Translations under genes and position numbers: made by a program | Assembly (NCBI GenBank): GCA_963575745.1 | Contig: CAUYUJ010002757.1 | Location: forward strand, 1-64,000 | Reading direction: 5' to 3' | Length of the DNA: 64,000 bases | Origin: Prorocentrum cordatum | Taxonomy: Eukaryota > Sar > Dinophyceae > Prorocentrales > Prorocentraceae | The notes under the pieces: generated by a model | What the model was told of the DNA's origin: nothing | Database searches by the model: none | The model's input: the letters and a program-made list of their open reading frames with translations, nothing else | Shown: positions 51,204 through 62,469 of the stretch, one piece after another | Numbering within the stretch: the first letter of the stretch is position 1 | How the letters are laid out: every line of letters begins with the position of its first letter

Positions 51204-51995
51204 TCAGGCGGGGGCGGACGACCAACCCGTCTGAACCTGCCATCTGAGCGGAACAGACCTCCCGAAGCTCGTCTTCGAGCTGGGGTCCACTCCATTCCTG
51301 AGCATTCTGAGACCATTAGCGGCATCACGGTTGCGAGGACCTCCTTCACACCGAGTCCCCAGGAGCCGAGACCGAGCGGACCCAAAAGCGCCGCAACGCG
51401 TGCACCAGGCCACCCGACCCCCACCCAGCCAGAGCCTGTGGCTCCAGTGCGCCGTCCTCGCAACCTTCGGCGGACCGCCGCAAGGCGTCAAAGCAATGTG
51501 TGCCCTCGAGCGGCCCCTCTCGCCGCACGTCGCGCACCTGTACTGCTTGCCAGACTTCTCAATTAAATGCCCATTGGGCTCGGGAACTAACTGCAGAAAT
51601 TGTGGCTTGGGCCGTCGAGGCCTGCGAACCCGCGCCACGTCTGGGAAATCCTTTACCGAGAGGTCGTTCATGAACTCGGCAATCAACCAGGCCGACTGTT
51701 TGACTAAGCTAAAGCTATGCTTAAGCTGAGCCTTGACTAGGGGGTTAGTGGGATGAGCCTGGGCCCCAAGCTTGGCGAGCTCGTCGGCCCGCTTGTTGCC
51801 TCTCCACTCCCACTCACTCACCCCTTGCCTACGGGCCTGACCGAGGGAGAGGTGAGACCTAACCCTACGTACCGAAATCCGATCGCGTCCGAGAACTTCT
51901 GCCAACTGAAATATTTCCCTCCAAAGCTCCGAATATGTTATGTCCTCTAAGTTCTGCTCTGGCCCGAACCCCATATATCTTCCACCATCTTGCAA
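51204..51995 (-). pseudogene. LINE copy 1, RNase H C-terminal half and Cys motif
   Basis: Reads FGPEQNLEDITYSELWREIF, then VRSHLSLGQARRQG and GNKRADELAKLGA. The last supplies the final catalytic aspartate of RNase H, missing from the upstream frame. A downstream CATCGERGRSRAHIALTPC is a zinc-knuckle-like tail. The frame is offset by one base from the main ORF; the switch lies within about 51960-51990 near ATATATGGGG. A one-base deletion or a -1 frameshift would join them; deletion is the simpler view because the element also has other shifts. Confidence 0.78.
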
Positions 51996-54900
51996 TCAGT
52001 GATCACATCAAGCCCTTGCGGGCCCGCCAACCGCAACGCCATGAGGAAGGCGTGCACCTCCCCCGCCCCCGCGAGCTGCACGACGTGCGGCAGGGGCCCG
52101 CACGCCGAGCCTATGATGTGCCCGCTCGCCGTGACCGTGACCACCGCCCACCCCGCGCGGGCCAGGGAAGGCTGATCTTGGTCATACCCTGATCCGTCGA
52201 GACACACTCTTTTGTCGAGCACCCCGTTCGGCGGCACCACGTCCCACCGAAATCCTGCCTGCTGGCACGGTGTGGGCCAAGCCCACTCGACACTCGGAAA
52301 GAGCGCCCTCGTGTGGAGCGCCTCCGTTCCTGGCAGCACCGGCGTGTCCAACAACTCTTGAACTCCGAGATCTCGAATTCGTGGCTGATGGGCTGGGCAT
52401 CGAAACCTGTGTAATGCAGAACCTACTTCTCCTTGGCACAGCATACACTTGTTGTCCAAAACTCGCCTGTCCCAGTACAGCTTATCCTGAGTCTGAAACC
52501 CGCCTGCGACCACACCCGCGAGACCCGCCGCCGCCTGCCACCTGCCCTTGGCCCTGAGGTCCCTGAGCACTTCGATGACTGGTTCCAGCAGCGGCCCCTC
52601 GTCGAGGCCTTCCACGCGACCACCCCCAAGGCTTCTGACGAGGTGCTCCCGAGCAAACCTCTCCAGAACCATCTTCAGAGAACGCCCTCCAAGATACCCC
52701 AAGTCAATCTCTAACCCCGAGTTGGTGACGAACAGGTTCCAGGCCCTCGGTTCCAAGCCTATCCGCCTAAGGGTCAAGACGACCGCACCTGCTGGACCTC
52801 GCACCTGGCTCCAGTCGAAATCCTGCTTGTTCCTGAAAAACTGGAAACTCTGCTGCATCGCCTTGGGCTCCACCCACTTGTTCCTGACCGCCTGGCCCCA
52901 CATGAGGAGCGGCAAAAGGTTCGAGTCGAAGGCTGGGTCCCCCTTGGGCTCCTCGCTGAGAAGAAACTCCAGAGTCCTGCTCCTGCCCTTGGGAGTCCCA
53001 AACACTGCCGCTCCTACCGCACTCCTTATCTGCTGAAGCTTCGTGGTGGCCACCCCGTTCACTCTCGCTCCATATGTGGTAGCAGCAAGTCCCCCAGAAC
53101 GGGCCACCCTCATCATTCCCTTCCTAGAGCTCCTGAGCCCGCGGATCCTTCCCCTGCGCCCCATGAGGCTCCTCAGCCTGGCTTGTAACACCTTGGACCC
53201 ACGGGCTCCCTTGGCAGCCATCGTCTGGTCACATCCCAGATTCCTTCCCGAAAGCGCCCCCTCGAAGTTCCACTTCTGAAGCTTTCTGACTATGACCTGC
53301 CGCGTGCTCGCGTGGGTGCTCAGCACGAGGCCCTTGGACTGTGAAATCACTAACAGTAGCCGCTCGAGCAGCGTGCACAAGTAAAGGATCGCCCTCGGCA
53401 ACCTGACTTCCACCTGCGACGAGTCAGATGACTGCAATGTGATATCGTCGACGACGTTGTATATGCCTACGCTGCCAAAGTGCTTGCAAGTCGAATCCAA
53501 GGGGTCCAGCAAAAGGCAGCTGAGCAAACAGGTCGCTTCACCGCAGCCTGCAAGAATACCCTGGTCAACTTCTGCCACTAACGCGCACACTCCTAGAATG
53601 CTGATGATCCGCTTGCCGCGATACAAGGACAGCTTCAAACGGAGACGAATCAGATTATATCTATGCTTGACTGCCGCCCGAGCGAGAAGGCAATGGTTCA
53701 CCTTCTCGTAGGCCTTGGTCAAGTCCACGAGCCCACATGCCGAGCAGCCTCCTGCACTGATGTGCTGCTCGACCACTAGGCTCTGCTCCCACACCGCTCT
53801 CTCGCAACTTCTACCCGAAATCCCGTACCTGTAGGGCCGCTTGACCGAGGCCTCCCACGCACGGATCTCAGGTCGATCTAACCTCGAGAAAACTCTGACG
53901 GGGGTTGGGAGCAAGCCTATCGGTCGAAAACCTCCTTCGGGCTTACCTAGCATCGCGAGGACCGTGGTCAGCATCAGGGTGGGGTACGTCCCAAGACACT
54001 CCATCCAGACCCAGAGCTCACCTAGCACCTCGAGGATCCCATCTGTGGCCTTGTCAAGGTCCCTGGGCCTGAGCATGTCGATCCCGCACGCCGTGAAACG
54101 CTTAAACCTCCTCGCTGCAGCTCTGATCTCACCGGGGGTCTTTGGGGGGCCCACAAGATCTTCCGTCCTGCAACCCTGCTCCTGCGCCTGCTTATCTATC
54201 TCGCTCGTGAGATACTCGATGGGGTCAGGAAGACTCCTAGCAGCCTCAGGAGGGGCCCAATGTCCTAGCCAGTAACCGTACAAGTCGTCCACCTGCTCCT
54301 GCGGGCCCATGGGCACTCTCGGGGCATCCGACTTCTTAGCTCCAGCTGGGGCCTCAGGGATCCAACCTATGGGGACCTGGCTGTACTTGTGGGCTTGGCC
54401 CCCTCCATTGGCCACCGCTTGCTTGACCCACCCGCGCCACTGCTTGGACCGTTCAGAGGCGAACGGTCTCTCCAGCGAAAGTGAAACCTTGCCAGCCTCT
54501 TCGCCCCAGCGTCGAAGCTGCTCAACATCTGCGTTCATCAACTGCTCTCGTGAAGGCCTCCAGCCTTCCCAATCCTGCTGCTCACGAAGCTGGTGTGGGC
54601 CCCGTCGTATTTGCCCCAGGATCCCCATGGTGCTAGCCTTCCCCCACTCCGAAGCGCTAGTCCTGAGGTACGCGAGCTCCTGGAACCAAATCTCAACTCT
54701 CCTCCATCCTCTGCTTCGTGGGCAGCCTACTGGATACTTGCCTCCTGAGGTCTTCAAGGCGGGTGCCATCCTGAACTCGGGCTCCCTGGACCTTCCAAAG
54801 TACTTCTTCTGATCCGAGACCCCGTGGTACTCTCCCAGCTCCGCCTCAAGAAACCCCATAAACTCAGTAAAGCAGCTGTCCAGAGCCTCTCGGCCACCAC

Positions 54901-57277
54901 GCTGCCTCGCCTGCGCCGGCAGCTGGTGGTAGTCGCGGGGCGCCTTCATCGGGCCAACGACTACCTCATTGGGGAACGCGGCAGGCTTCTTGAGCACCCG
55001 AACGAGATGCTCCATCGGCTTGCCCTTAAACCGCACAATGACCGGCCAATGCGGCTTGGTGGCCGCCTTCCTATTGAGATGGCACGAGTGAACATTCGCC
55101 GCTAGACCTGCCGACATCACAAAATAGTCGACTGTCCTCCAAACCTTGGCTGTCGACTTACACGTGTAGGTGGTGGGATGGATGACCCGGCCCCCGAGTT
55201 TTCCAGCCCGCCCCATCTCCTTGAACACCTCTGGTGAAACATTCCAGTCCCCCCCTTGGATGAACGGCAACCCCCAACTATGGAGGCGTTCTCCCAGCCG
55301 ACTGAGAATTTGACTCCCTTCGGGTCCTAGCGGATCTGCGTCGGGAAGATAAGCCGAACCTAGTATAAATCCGCCTGGAACGAACGTATTGATCCATCGT
55401 AGCGATTGCCGATGCGGTGCAGGAAGGTCTCGAACTGCTGTCGGAGGCATCCCCAGACCTATGCGCTTCCTGCAGGCCACCGCCACCCCTGACGAGAGCC
55501 CTCCTGCATCTGTAACTATGGACGGCGACAGACTGGCATGCCACCCTAGACCTCGCAGTGTCTGTTCACGCTCCTGCAGCTCGCTCGGCTCAACAGTGAT
55601 CTCTTGCAGTACTGCTACGCTAGACTGACACTCACCCTCAAGATACTGCTTCGCCGACTTCCAACAGGTCGTGTTGCATGATTCTACCGAGAAAAAACTC
55701 TCTCCCTGGTCAGCCCTGGAAACTGGACCGGCTTGCTGGCGCTCAAGCTTCCGAGACTGAGACTTGCTTAAATTGAAACGATGAGGCAATGATGGCTCCC
55801 AAGCAGGACAAGCTGGCTCCTGCTGGGGAAAATAGAAGGGGGGGCGACCGAGAGGCGGTGGCGGCATGGGCAGCGGCGGAGGGAGAAAGAAGAGCCCAGG
55901 CGGCGTGCCAAAACAAGAACCTTCCCGCACCTGCCGCGCGGCCGAGGCCTCAACGCTACCTGTCAGAGATGCGCCCCTCCCGCCCGCAGCCCCCACCCAG
56001 CTACCCACCCAACCGTCCCTCCCCTGCGGCCGTCTGGCTTGCGGCAGCGCCTCCAGCGCTGCCTGCAAAGCCCTTGCCTCCTGCTGCTGCCCCCTTGCCG
56101 CTCTGTTCCAGCGCTGCTCGTGCAGCCTGGCGCACGTCGCTCGGCTCGGGCGGCAAAAAGGCTCCTGAGCGGTCGCAATCGACCATTCCGTCCTCGTGGC
56201 CGTCAGAAGCTCCACCAGCAGCAGCGCGACCAGCGCCAGCCGCGGCGCCAGGCGGAGCCCGCGTGGCTGCCGCCTCTCCGCCCTCGGCGCCGCCTGCAGC
56301 CTGGGCTCCCGAGCCCTGGCCGCCCTGCTGCACCCCGTCGGGCTCCTCGGCCGTCTTCCGCTTCTTGGTGGACAGCCGCTTGACGTGCTCCGCGTGCTCC
56401 TTGTTGAGGTTCTCCGCGAACTGCTTCGCCGAGCCGAATAAGGTTTGCGCCAACTCGGCAATCCCTTTCTGCATCTTCTCACGCCTTTCTGCTGCCTGCT
56501 TCTGGTCATCTTCCGTAACCTCGTACAGCTTCGGATCGACCAGCCCGAAGAGCGTCTCGCACTCCCCGAGGTCGAAGCAGGTAAGGTCCCCTCGAGTAGC
56601 TTGGACAGCGGCACACGGGGTGGCTGCTCGCTCGGCGCGCCGACCACGTCCGTGTGCAAGTTGCCCAGCAGCTCCTTGTACTTGCTATCCGCGTCGTCCA
56701 GCTCGGTGCTGAGGGCCTGCACAAGCTGGGTCTGCTCCTCGAGCGCCACCTGCATGAGCTCGTACTTGCTGACCTCCTGCTTGAGCTTCGCCTCCAGCTG
56801 CAGAACCCTCTGGTGTGCCTGCCGAGCCTGAAGCTGCGATGGCACCGCCTTGGGCTGCATGGCGAGCCGCTTCTTGTACTCACGGAGGGTCGTGTACTTG
56901 TCCTCCATGGCACGGTCACCAATCTTGTTGTCCAGCGCGACCAGATTGTCGACCTCCTCGCTGGATAACTCCAACTCCTTGCTCTTGATACCAGGCGGGG
57001 GCTGCAAGCCCTTCGCCCGCGGTGCCAGCCCTGGCGGGCTGTCGTTGTCTGCCACGACGAGAATGGCTCCTTCATCAGCCACTCCTCCATTCCATGGCCT
57101 GCTGCAATGCTTGCAATACCACTGCGACCAGGGCGTCTTCTTGCACCCACAGTGCTGGCAGCGCCACGTGTGGACGCCTTTGCTTCGTGGCTTGTCAGAT
57201 TCACGCTCACGATCCCCAGCTGCTTCTGCTGTGCGACCTTTGCCTCCGCCATACTGCCAAGACTGACCCCACGCCAT
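51947..57277 (-). CDS. LINE copy 1 main frame: zinc ribbon, EEP endonuclease, reverse transcriptase, RNase H
   Basis: The start chosen is ATG 57277 (MAWGQSWQYGG); upstream codons have no ATG. Soon after comes W-R-C-x2-C-x11-C-x2-C (TWRCQHC to CKHC), then a coiled coil (LQLEAKLKQEVSKYELMQVA). From about 56585 to 55990 the meaningful frame is another one. The EEP domain spans about 55700-55010 with VAVLQE, FIQGGDWNVSPE and VDYFVMS; the usual final SDH is PHW here. Reverse transcriptase follows: CGIDMLRPRDL, FRPIGLLP, VDLTKAYEKVNH (palm aspartate) and NVVDDITLQ at about 53433-53458, the YxDD box with V-V. RNase H begins at VCLDGSG (about 52205), with GEVHAF and VITDCKM. The enzyme set nicks target DNA and primes cDNA synthesis on it. 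Confidence 0.85.
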   Translation of the reverse strand: MAWGQSWQYGGGKGRTAEAAGDRERESDKPRSKGVHTWRCQHCGCKKTPWSQWYCKHCSRPWNGGVADEGAILVVADNDSPPGLAPRAKGLQPPPGIKSKELELSSEEVDNLVALDNKIGDRAMEDKYTTLREYKKRLAMQPKAVPSQLQARQAHQRVLQLEAKLKQEVSKYELMQVALEEQTQLVQALSTELDDADSKYKELLGNLHTDVVGAPSEQPPRVPLSKLLEGTLPASTSGSARRSSGWSIRSCTRLRKMTRSRQQKGVRRCRKGLPSWRKPYSARRSSSRRTSTRSTRSTSSGCPPRSGRRPRSPTGCSRAARAREPRLQAAPRAERRQPRGLRLAPRLALVALLLVELLTATRTEWSIATAQEPFCRPSRATCARLHEQRWNRAARGQQQEARALQAALEALPQARRPQGRDGWVGSWVGAAGGRGASLTGSVEASAARQVREGSCFGTPPGLFFLPPPLPMPPPPLGRPPFYFPQQEPACPAWEPSLPHRFNLSKSQSRKLERQQAGPVSRADQGESFFSVESCNTTCWKSAKQYLEGECQSSVAVLQEITVEPSELQEREQTLRGLGWHASLSPSIVTDAGGLSSGVAVACRKRIGLGMPPTAVRDLPAPHRQSLRWINTFVPGGFILGSAYLPDADPLGPEGSQILSRLGERLHSWGLPFIQGGDWNVSPEVFKEMGRAGKLGGRVIHPTTYTCKSTAKVWRTVDYFVMSAGLAANVHSCHLNRKAATKPHWPVIVRFKGKPMEHLVRVLKKPAAFPNEVVVGPMKAPRDYHQLPAQARQRGGREALDSCFTEFMGFLEAELGEYHGVSDQKKYFGRSREPEFRMAPALKTSGGKYPVGCPRSRGWRRVEIWFQELAYLRTSASEWGKASTMGILGQIRRGPHQLREQQDWEGWRPSREQLMNADVEQLRRWGEEAGKVSLSLERPFASERSKQWRGWVKQAVANGGGQAHKYSQVPIGWIPEAPAGAKKSDAPRVPMGPQEQVDDLYGYWLGHWAPPEAARSLPDPIEYLTSEIDKQAQEQGCRTEDLVGPPKTPGEIRAAARRFKRFTACGIDMLRPRDLDKATDGILEVLGELWVWMECLGTYPTLMLTTVLAMLGKPEGGFRPIGLLPTPVRVFSRLDRPEIRAWEASVKRPYRYGISGRSCERAVWEQSLVVEQHISAGGCSACGLVDLTKAYEKVNHCLLARAAVKHRYNLIRLRLKLSLYRGKRIISILGVCALVAEVDQGILAGCGEATCLLSCLLLDPLDSTCKHFGSVGIYNVVDDITLQSSDSSQVEVRLPRAILYLCTLLERLLLVISQSKGLVLSTHASTRQVIVRKLQKWNFEGALSGRNLGCDQTMAAKGARGSKVLQARLRSLMGRRGRIRGLRSSRKGMMRVARSGGLAATTYGARVNGVATTKLQQIRSAVGAAVFGTPKGRSRTLEFLLSEEPKGDPAFDSNLLPLLMWGQAVRNKWVEPKAMQQSFQFFRNKQDFDWSQVRGPAGAVVLTLRRIGLEPRAWNLFVTNSGLEIDLGYLGGRSLKMVLERFAREHLVRSLGGGRVEGLDEGPLLEPVIEVLRDLRAKGRWQAAAGLAGVVAGGFQTQDKLYWDRRVLDNKCMLCQGEVGSALHRFRCPAHQPRIRDLGVQELLDTPVLPGTEALHTRALFPSVEWAWPTPCQQAGFRWDVVPPNGVLDKRVCLDGSGYDQDQPSLARAGWAVVTVTASGHIIGSACGPLPHVVQLAGAGEVHAFLMALRLAGPQGLDVITDCKMVEDIWGSGQSRT
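55990..56585 (-). pseudogene. LINE copy 1, out-of-frame coding segment
   Basis: In this region the main frame is Arg/Ser-rich nonsense, while the +1-offset frame reads FDLGECETLFGLVDPKLYEV, then TEDDQKQAAERREKMQKGIA and FAENLNKEHAEHVKRLSTKK. That is an acidic then coiled, basic-ended segment like those in LINE copies 2 and 3. The shift in is near 56585 and the shift back near 55990, so two indels bracket it. Confidence 0.7.
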
Positions 57278-57454
57278 TGCACGCGCTGACGAGGGCAAGC
57301 TGATCTTGTGTCTGGCTGAATGGACACACGCCTGAATCCAGTAATCGTGAGTGTAGGGCCCTCACCCTGGGCAGGGCTGCTGATCGAGGGTCGTGCGGGT
57401 CACTCGACCACCTTGAGCCCCAACCCCAGGGAAAGCGAAGGCCCCAGGCAACGG

Positions 57455-57475
57455 CTTGAGCCAAATGGCTACGGA
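57455..57475 (-). other. Spliced-leader relic, one base deleted
   Basis: Minus strand TCCGTAGCC then ATTTGGCTCAAG, lacking one of the four T residues of the SL; otherwise all 21 bases match. CTC triplets begin directly at its 5' end. The LINE start codon lies about 177 nt downstream. Confidence 0.9.
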
Positions 57476-58947
57476 CTCCTCCTCCTCCTCCTCCTCCTCC
57501 TCCTCCTCCTCCTCCTCCTCCTCCGTATCCGTCTCCTACTCCTCCTCTTCCTCCTCCTCCTCCTCCTCCTCGTCCTCCCCCTCCTCCTCCCTACATATAC
57601 TCGTCATCCTCCTCCTCAACCTCTTCCTCCGTCTCGTCCTCCTCTTCCTCCTTCTCATCATCCTCATCCTCATCCGCCTCCTCCTCCTCACCCTCATCAT
57701 CCTCAACATCAGCAGCATCATCCAAATCGGCATCATCGCCATCGTCTGCAACAGCATCAGCATCAACATAATCAGCATACGCATCACCATCATCACCATC
57801 CACAGCATCATCATCAGCAGCAGCAGCATCAGCATCATCAGCATCAGCATCATCATCACCATCATCATCATCCTCCTCCTCCTCCTCATCATCATCATCA
57901 TCATCATCAGCATCGTCATCATCGCCATCGCCATCAGCATCCTCAGCATCAGCATCATCTTCATTATTACCATCAGCATCACCAACAACGTCATCATCAT
58001 CATCAGCAACAGCAGCATTATTATCTGCATCACAATTACCACCATCATCAACAACAACATCATCAACTGCATCATCATCAGCGTCATCATTAACACCAGC
58101 ATGATCAGCATGATCATCATCATCATCATCAACATCATCATCATCGTCATCATCATCATCATCATCATGCTCAACACCTGCAGCATCATCAACACCACCC
58201 CCCCCCCCCAGCATTACCAGCATCACCATCATCAACACCAGCACCATCAACAACGTCGACAGCATCACCATCATCACCACCATCAGCATCGTCAGCCGAG
58301 CCATCATCCGCATCATCAGCAGCATCAGCAACATCATCATATGCACCATCAACATCGTCAACGTCGTCATCATCATCATCATCAGCATCAGCATCATCAT
58401 CATCGTCCGCATCATCATCATCATCATCATCATCAACATCATCATCGCCGTCATCATCAGCATCCTCAACATCAGCATCATCTTCATTACTATCATCAGC
58501 AGCATCAACAACATCATCATCGACAGCATCAACATCAGCATCATCCGTAGCACCATCATCATCATCAGCATCATCATCATCAGCAGCATCATCAGCATCA
58601 TCAGCATCAGCATCAGCATCATGCGCAGCACCTGCAGCATCATCATCACCACCCTCCCCAGTATTACCATCATCACCATCAGCATCACCAGCATCATCAG
58701 CAACGTCGACAGCATCACCATCCTCACCAGCATCAGCATCGTCATCCTAGTCATCACCCGCATCATCAGCATCATCAGCAGCATCCTCATTGGCATCATC
58801 AACATCGGAATCAGCATCATCATCAACATCAGCATCATCATCAGCATCAGAAGCACATTCATCATCATCACCAGCATCGACATCACCATCAGCATCAGCA
58901 TCAGCATCATCATCATCATCATCATCAACATCATCATCATCATCATT

Positions 58948-58981
<34 letters not shown>

Positions 58982-61900
58982 GCATCATCATCATCATCAT
59001 CATCATCAGCATCATCATCATCATCATCACCATCAAGATCGTCCCTACGTATCTCCGTGCTACTGCCCCCTCCTCTTCCTCCTCGTCCTCCTCCTCCTCC
59101 GCCTCTGTCTCCACTTGTTTCTCCTCCTCCTCCACCTCCTCCTCTTGTTCATCCCTGCGTTTCCGCGTGCTCCGCCTTCTTCCTCCTCTTCATCCGCCTC
59201 ATCCTCCAACTCCTCCTCCTCATCCTCTGCCGCCTCCGCATCTTCATCTTACTCGATCTCTCCGTCGTCCTCGTCGTTCGTAGTCTCTGTTTGCAACCCC
59301 CTTCATCCTCCTCATCCTCCCCCTCCTCATCATCCTCCACCACATCATCCCTACTTCCCCTCGTTCTACCCTCCTCCTCCCCCTCCTCATACGCCTCCTC
59401 CCCCTAATCATCATCAGTATCCTCCTCCTCCTCCGCCTCCTCCTCCTCATCACCCTCCTCCGCCTCATCCTCCTCCGCATCGTCATCGTCCTTCTCATCG
59501 TCCTCCTCCAACCTACCTGCCTGCCTACTTCTACTCGTGCGAGTCTCCTCCTCCTCCTCCTCCTCCTCCTCCTCTTCCTCCTCCGCCTCATCTTCCCCTT
59601 CCTCGTCCTCCTCCACCGCCGCAACCGTCTCCTCCTCCTCCTCCTCCTCCTCCTCCGTCCCCTCCTCCTCATCATCATCCTCATCCGCCTCCCCGTCCTC
59701 CTCCTCCTCCTCTTCCTCCTGATCGTCCTCCTCCTCTTCCGCCGCGTCCGAATCCTCCTCTTCTGTCTCATATTCCTCGTCCTCCCCCGTCTCCCCCGCT
59801 TCACCCTCATCCTCCACCTCGTCTTCATCCTGACGTCTTCGTGTGCTACTCTCATCCTCCTCCTCCTCCTCCCCCTCCTCCCCCCCCATCCCCATCCTCC
59901 TCCTCCTCCTCCTCCTCCTCCTCCTCCTCCTCCGCCTCCTCATACTCGTTATCCTCATCATCTTCTTCCTCCTCCTCCTCCCTCCTCCTCCTACTCCTCC
60001 TCCTCCTCCTCACCCTCCTCCTCCTCCTCCTCCTCCTCCTCCTCCTCCTCCTCCTCCTCCTCCTCCTCCTCCCCCTCATCATCATCAGCATCATCATCAT
60101 CACATCATCATCATCATCATCAGCATCATCATCATCATCAGCATCATCATCATCATCATCAGCATCATCAGCATCATCATCATCATCATCAGCATCATCA
60201 TCATCATCATCAGCTCAGCAACATCACCCAGCATCATCAGCATCACCCGATTCCTCTTCCTGCGCCACATCGTCGTCCATACTCCTCCTCCTCCTCATAC
60301 TACTCCTCCTCCCTCGCCCCTTCCTCCTCCTCCTCCTCTCCGCCTCCTCCGCTTCCTCCTCCTCCTCCTCCTCCTCCTCCTCCTCCTCCTCCTCTCCCCT
60401 CCTCCCCACCTCCGCTTCGTCCTCCTCCTCCACGTCCTCGTTCTCGTCCTCGTTTTCTGACTCGTCCTCGTCCCTCCTCCTCCTCCTCCTCCTCCTCCTC
60501 CTCCTCCTCCTCCTCCTCCTCATCATCATCGTCGTCCTCCTCCTCCTCCTCCTTCTTCTCCTCCTCCTCCTCCTCCTCCTCCGCCTCCTCCTCCTCATCA
60601 CCCTCCTCCGCCTCATCCTCCTCCTCCTCCTCCTCCTCCTCCTCCTCCTCCTCCTCCTCCTCCTCCGCATCCTCAGCCTTATCCTCCTGCTCCTCCTCCT
60701 CCGCCTCCTCCTCTCCCTCTGCCGCCTCCTCCTCCTCATCCTCCTCCTCCTCCTCTTCCTCCTCACCCACACGCTTCCTCGTGCTACGCATTTCTTCTTC
60801 GCATACGCATTCGCCTCCTCGTCCTGTTGGTCCTCCTCATCATCAGCATCGCCAGTATCAGCATCATCATCATCATCATCATCATCATCAACATCAGCAT
60901 CATCAACATCATCAGCATCATCATCATCATCATCAGTATCATCATCATCATCAGCATCATCATCATCATAATCATTATCATCGTCAACAACAGCAGCAGC
61001 ATCAGCATCCGCATCACGATCATCACCATCATCATCAGCATCAGCGTCATCATCATCAGCATCATCATCATCAATAGCATCACCATCAGCAGCAGCAGCA
61101 TCATCATCTGCATCATCACCACCAAGAGCAACCGCATCATCACCATACCCCCCCGCCCCCCGCGTTAGCGTCATCGTTATTGTCCTCCCTCCACCTCGTT
61201 CTCTTCCTCGTTCTCTGCCTCGGCCTCCTCATCCTCCTCGTCCTCCTCCGCCTCCGCCACCTCCTCCTCAGCCTCCTCCTCATCCTCATCCGCCTCCTCC
61301 TCCTCCTCCTCCTCATCCTCCTCGTCGTCGCTCTCGTCCAAGTCCTCCTCCTCATCATCTTCCTCATCCTCCCCCTCGTCCTCCTCCACCTCCTCCTCCT
61401 CCTCCTCATCTCCCCCCCCCCCGCCTCCTCCTCCTCCTCCTCCTCCGCACCAGCAGCATCGTTATCATCCGCATCAGCATCATCATCATCAGCAGCATCG
61501 TCCTCCTCAGCATCATCATCGGCCTCATCAGCATCAGCATCATCAACGTCACCAACATCGTCTGCGCCACCATCATCATCAGCATCAGCAGCATCGACAT
61601 CGTCATCATCATCATCGTTGTCATCATCATCAAACGCATCATCGCCAGCAGCATCAGCACCAACACCACCACCACCAGCATCACCACCACTCCCGCCAGC
61701 ATCATCATCATCATCATCATCATCAGCATCAGCAGCATTAGCATCATCATCAGCGGCATCATCATCATCAGCAGCATCATCGTCATCACCATCAGCATCA
61801 CCAGCATCAGCAGTTTCATCATCACCATCGTCATCATCACCATCAGCAACGACATCAGCATCATCACCAGCAGCAACACCATCATCACCATAATCAGCAG

Positions 61901-62418
61901 CATCATCAGCAGCATTATCAACATCCTCATCATCATCACTTTATCATCAGCAAACTAAGCATCATCATCTTCGGCAGCAGCACACTCATCATCATGCTCA
62001 TCCCTACTTCTCCTCGTGCTAGTACTCTCCTCCTCTTCATCATCCTTCTTCTCCTCCTCCTCCGTCTTTCTCCTTCTCAGCATCATCTTCGTCAGCATCG
62101 TCAGCCTCATCAGCATCATCACCAGCATCATCATCATCACCAGCATCATCATCAGCATCAGCAACAGCATCAGCATCAGCATCAGCATCGTCATCATCAA
62201 CATCACCATCCTGATCATCAGCATCATCAGCATCCTCCCCATCATCATCATAATCATCAGCATCATCACCACCACAATCAGCATCAGCATTAGCGTCAAC
62301 ATCATCATCACCATCATCAGCGTCACCATCATGATCATCGTGATCATCATCATCAGCAGCATCATCATCATCAGCAGCAGCAGCACATCATCAGCATCAG
62401 CATCAGCATCAGCATCAG

Positions 62419-62469
<51 letters not shown>

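Larger units (their letters stand above)
51111..57475 (-). mobile_element. LINE copy 1, nearly full length, SL-tagged, within a triplet microsatellite
   Basis: Runs from the SL relic (57455-57475) to a 3' tail of two GAGCCAATAG units (51111-51130), with triplet repeat on both sides. Order: 5' leader of ~177 nt, zinc ribbon and coiled-coil region, EEP endonuclease, reverse transcriptase, RNase H, C-terminal Cys motif. Three frameshifts break the reading frame, so this copy is probably inactive. The layout is that of EEP-encoding non-LTR elements. Confidence 0.88.

Noticed and set aside
56001-56474. An independent small gene on the minus strand
   Set aside because: Its sequence continues the LINE ORF1-like region in another frame; it is explained by two frameshifts in that element.
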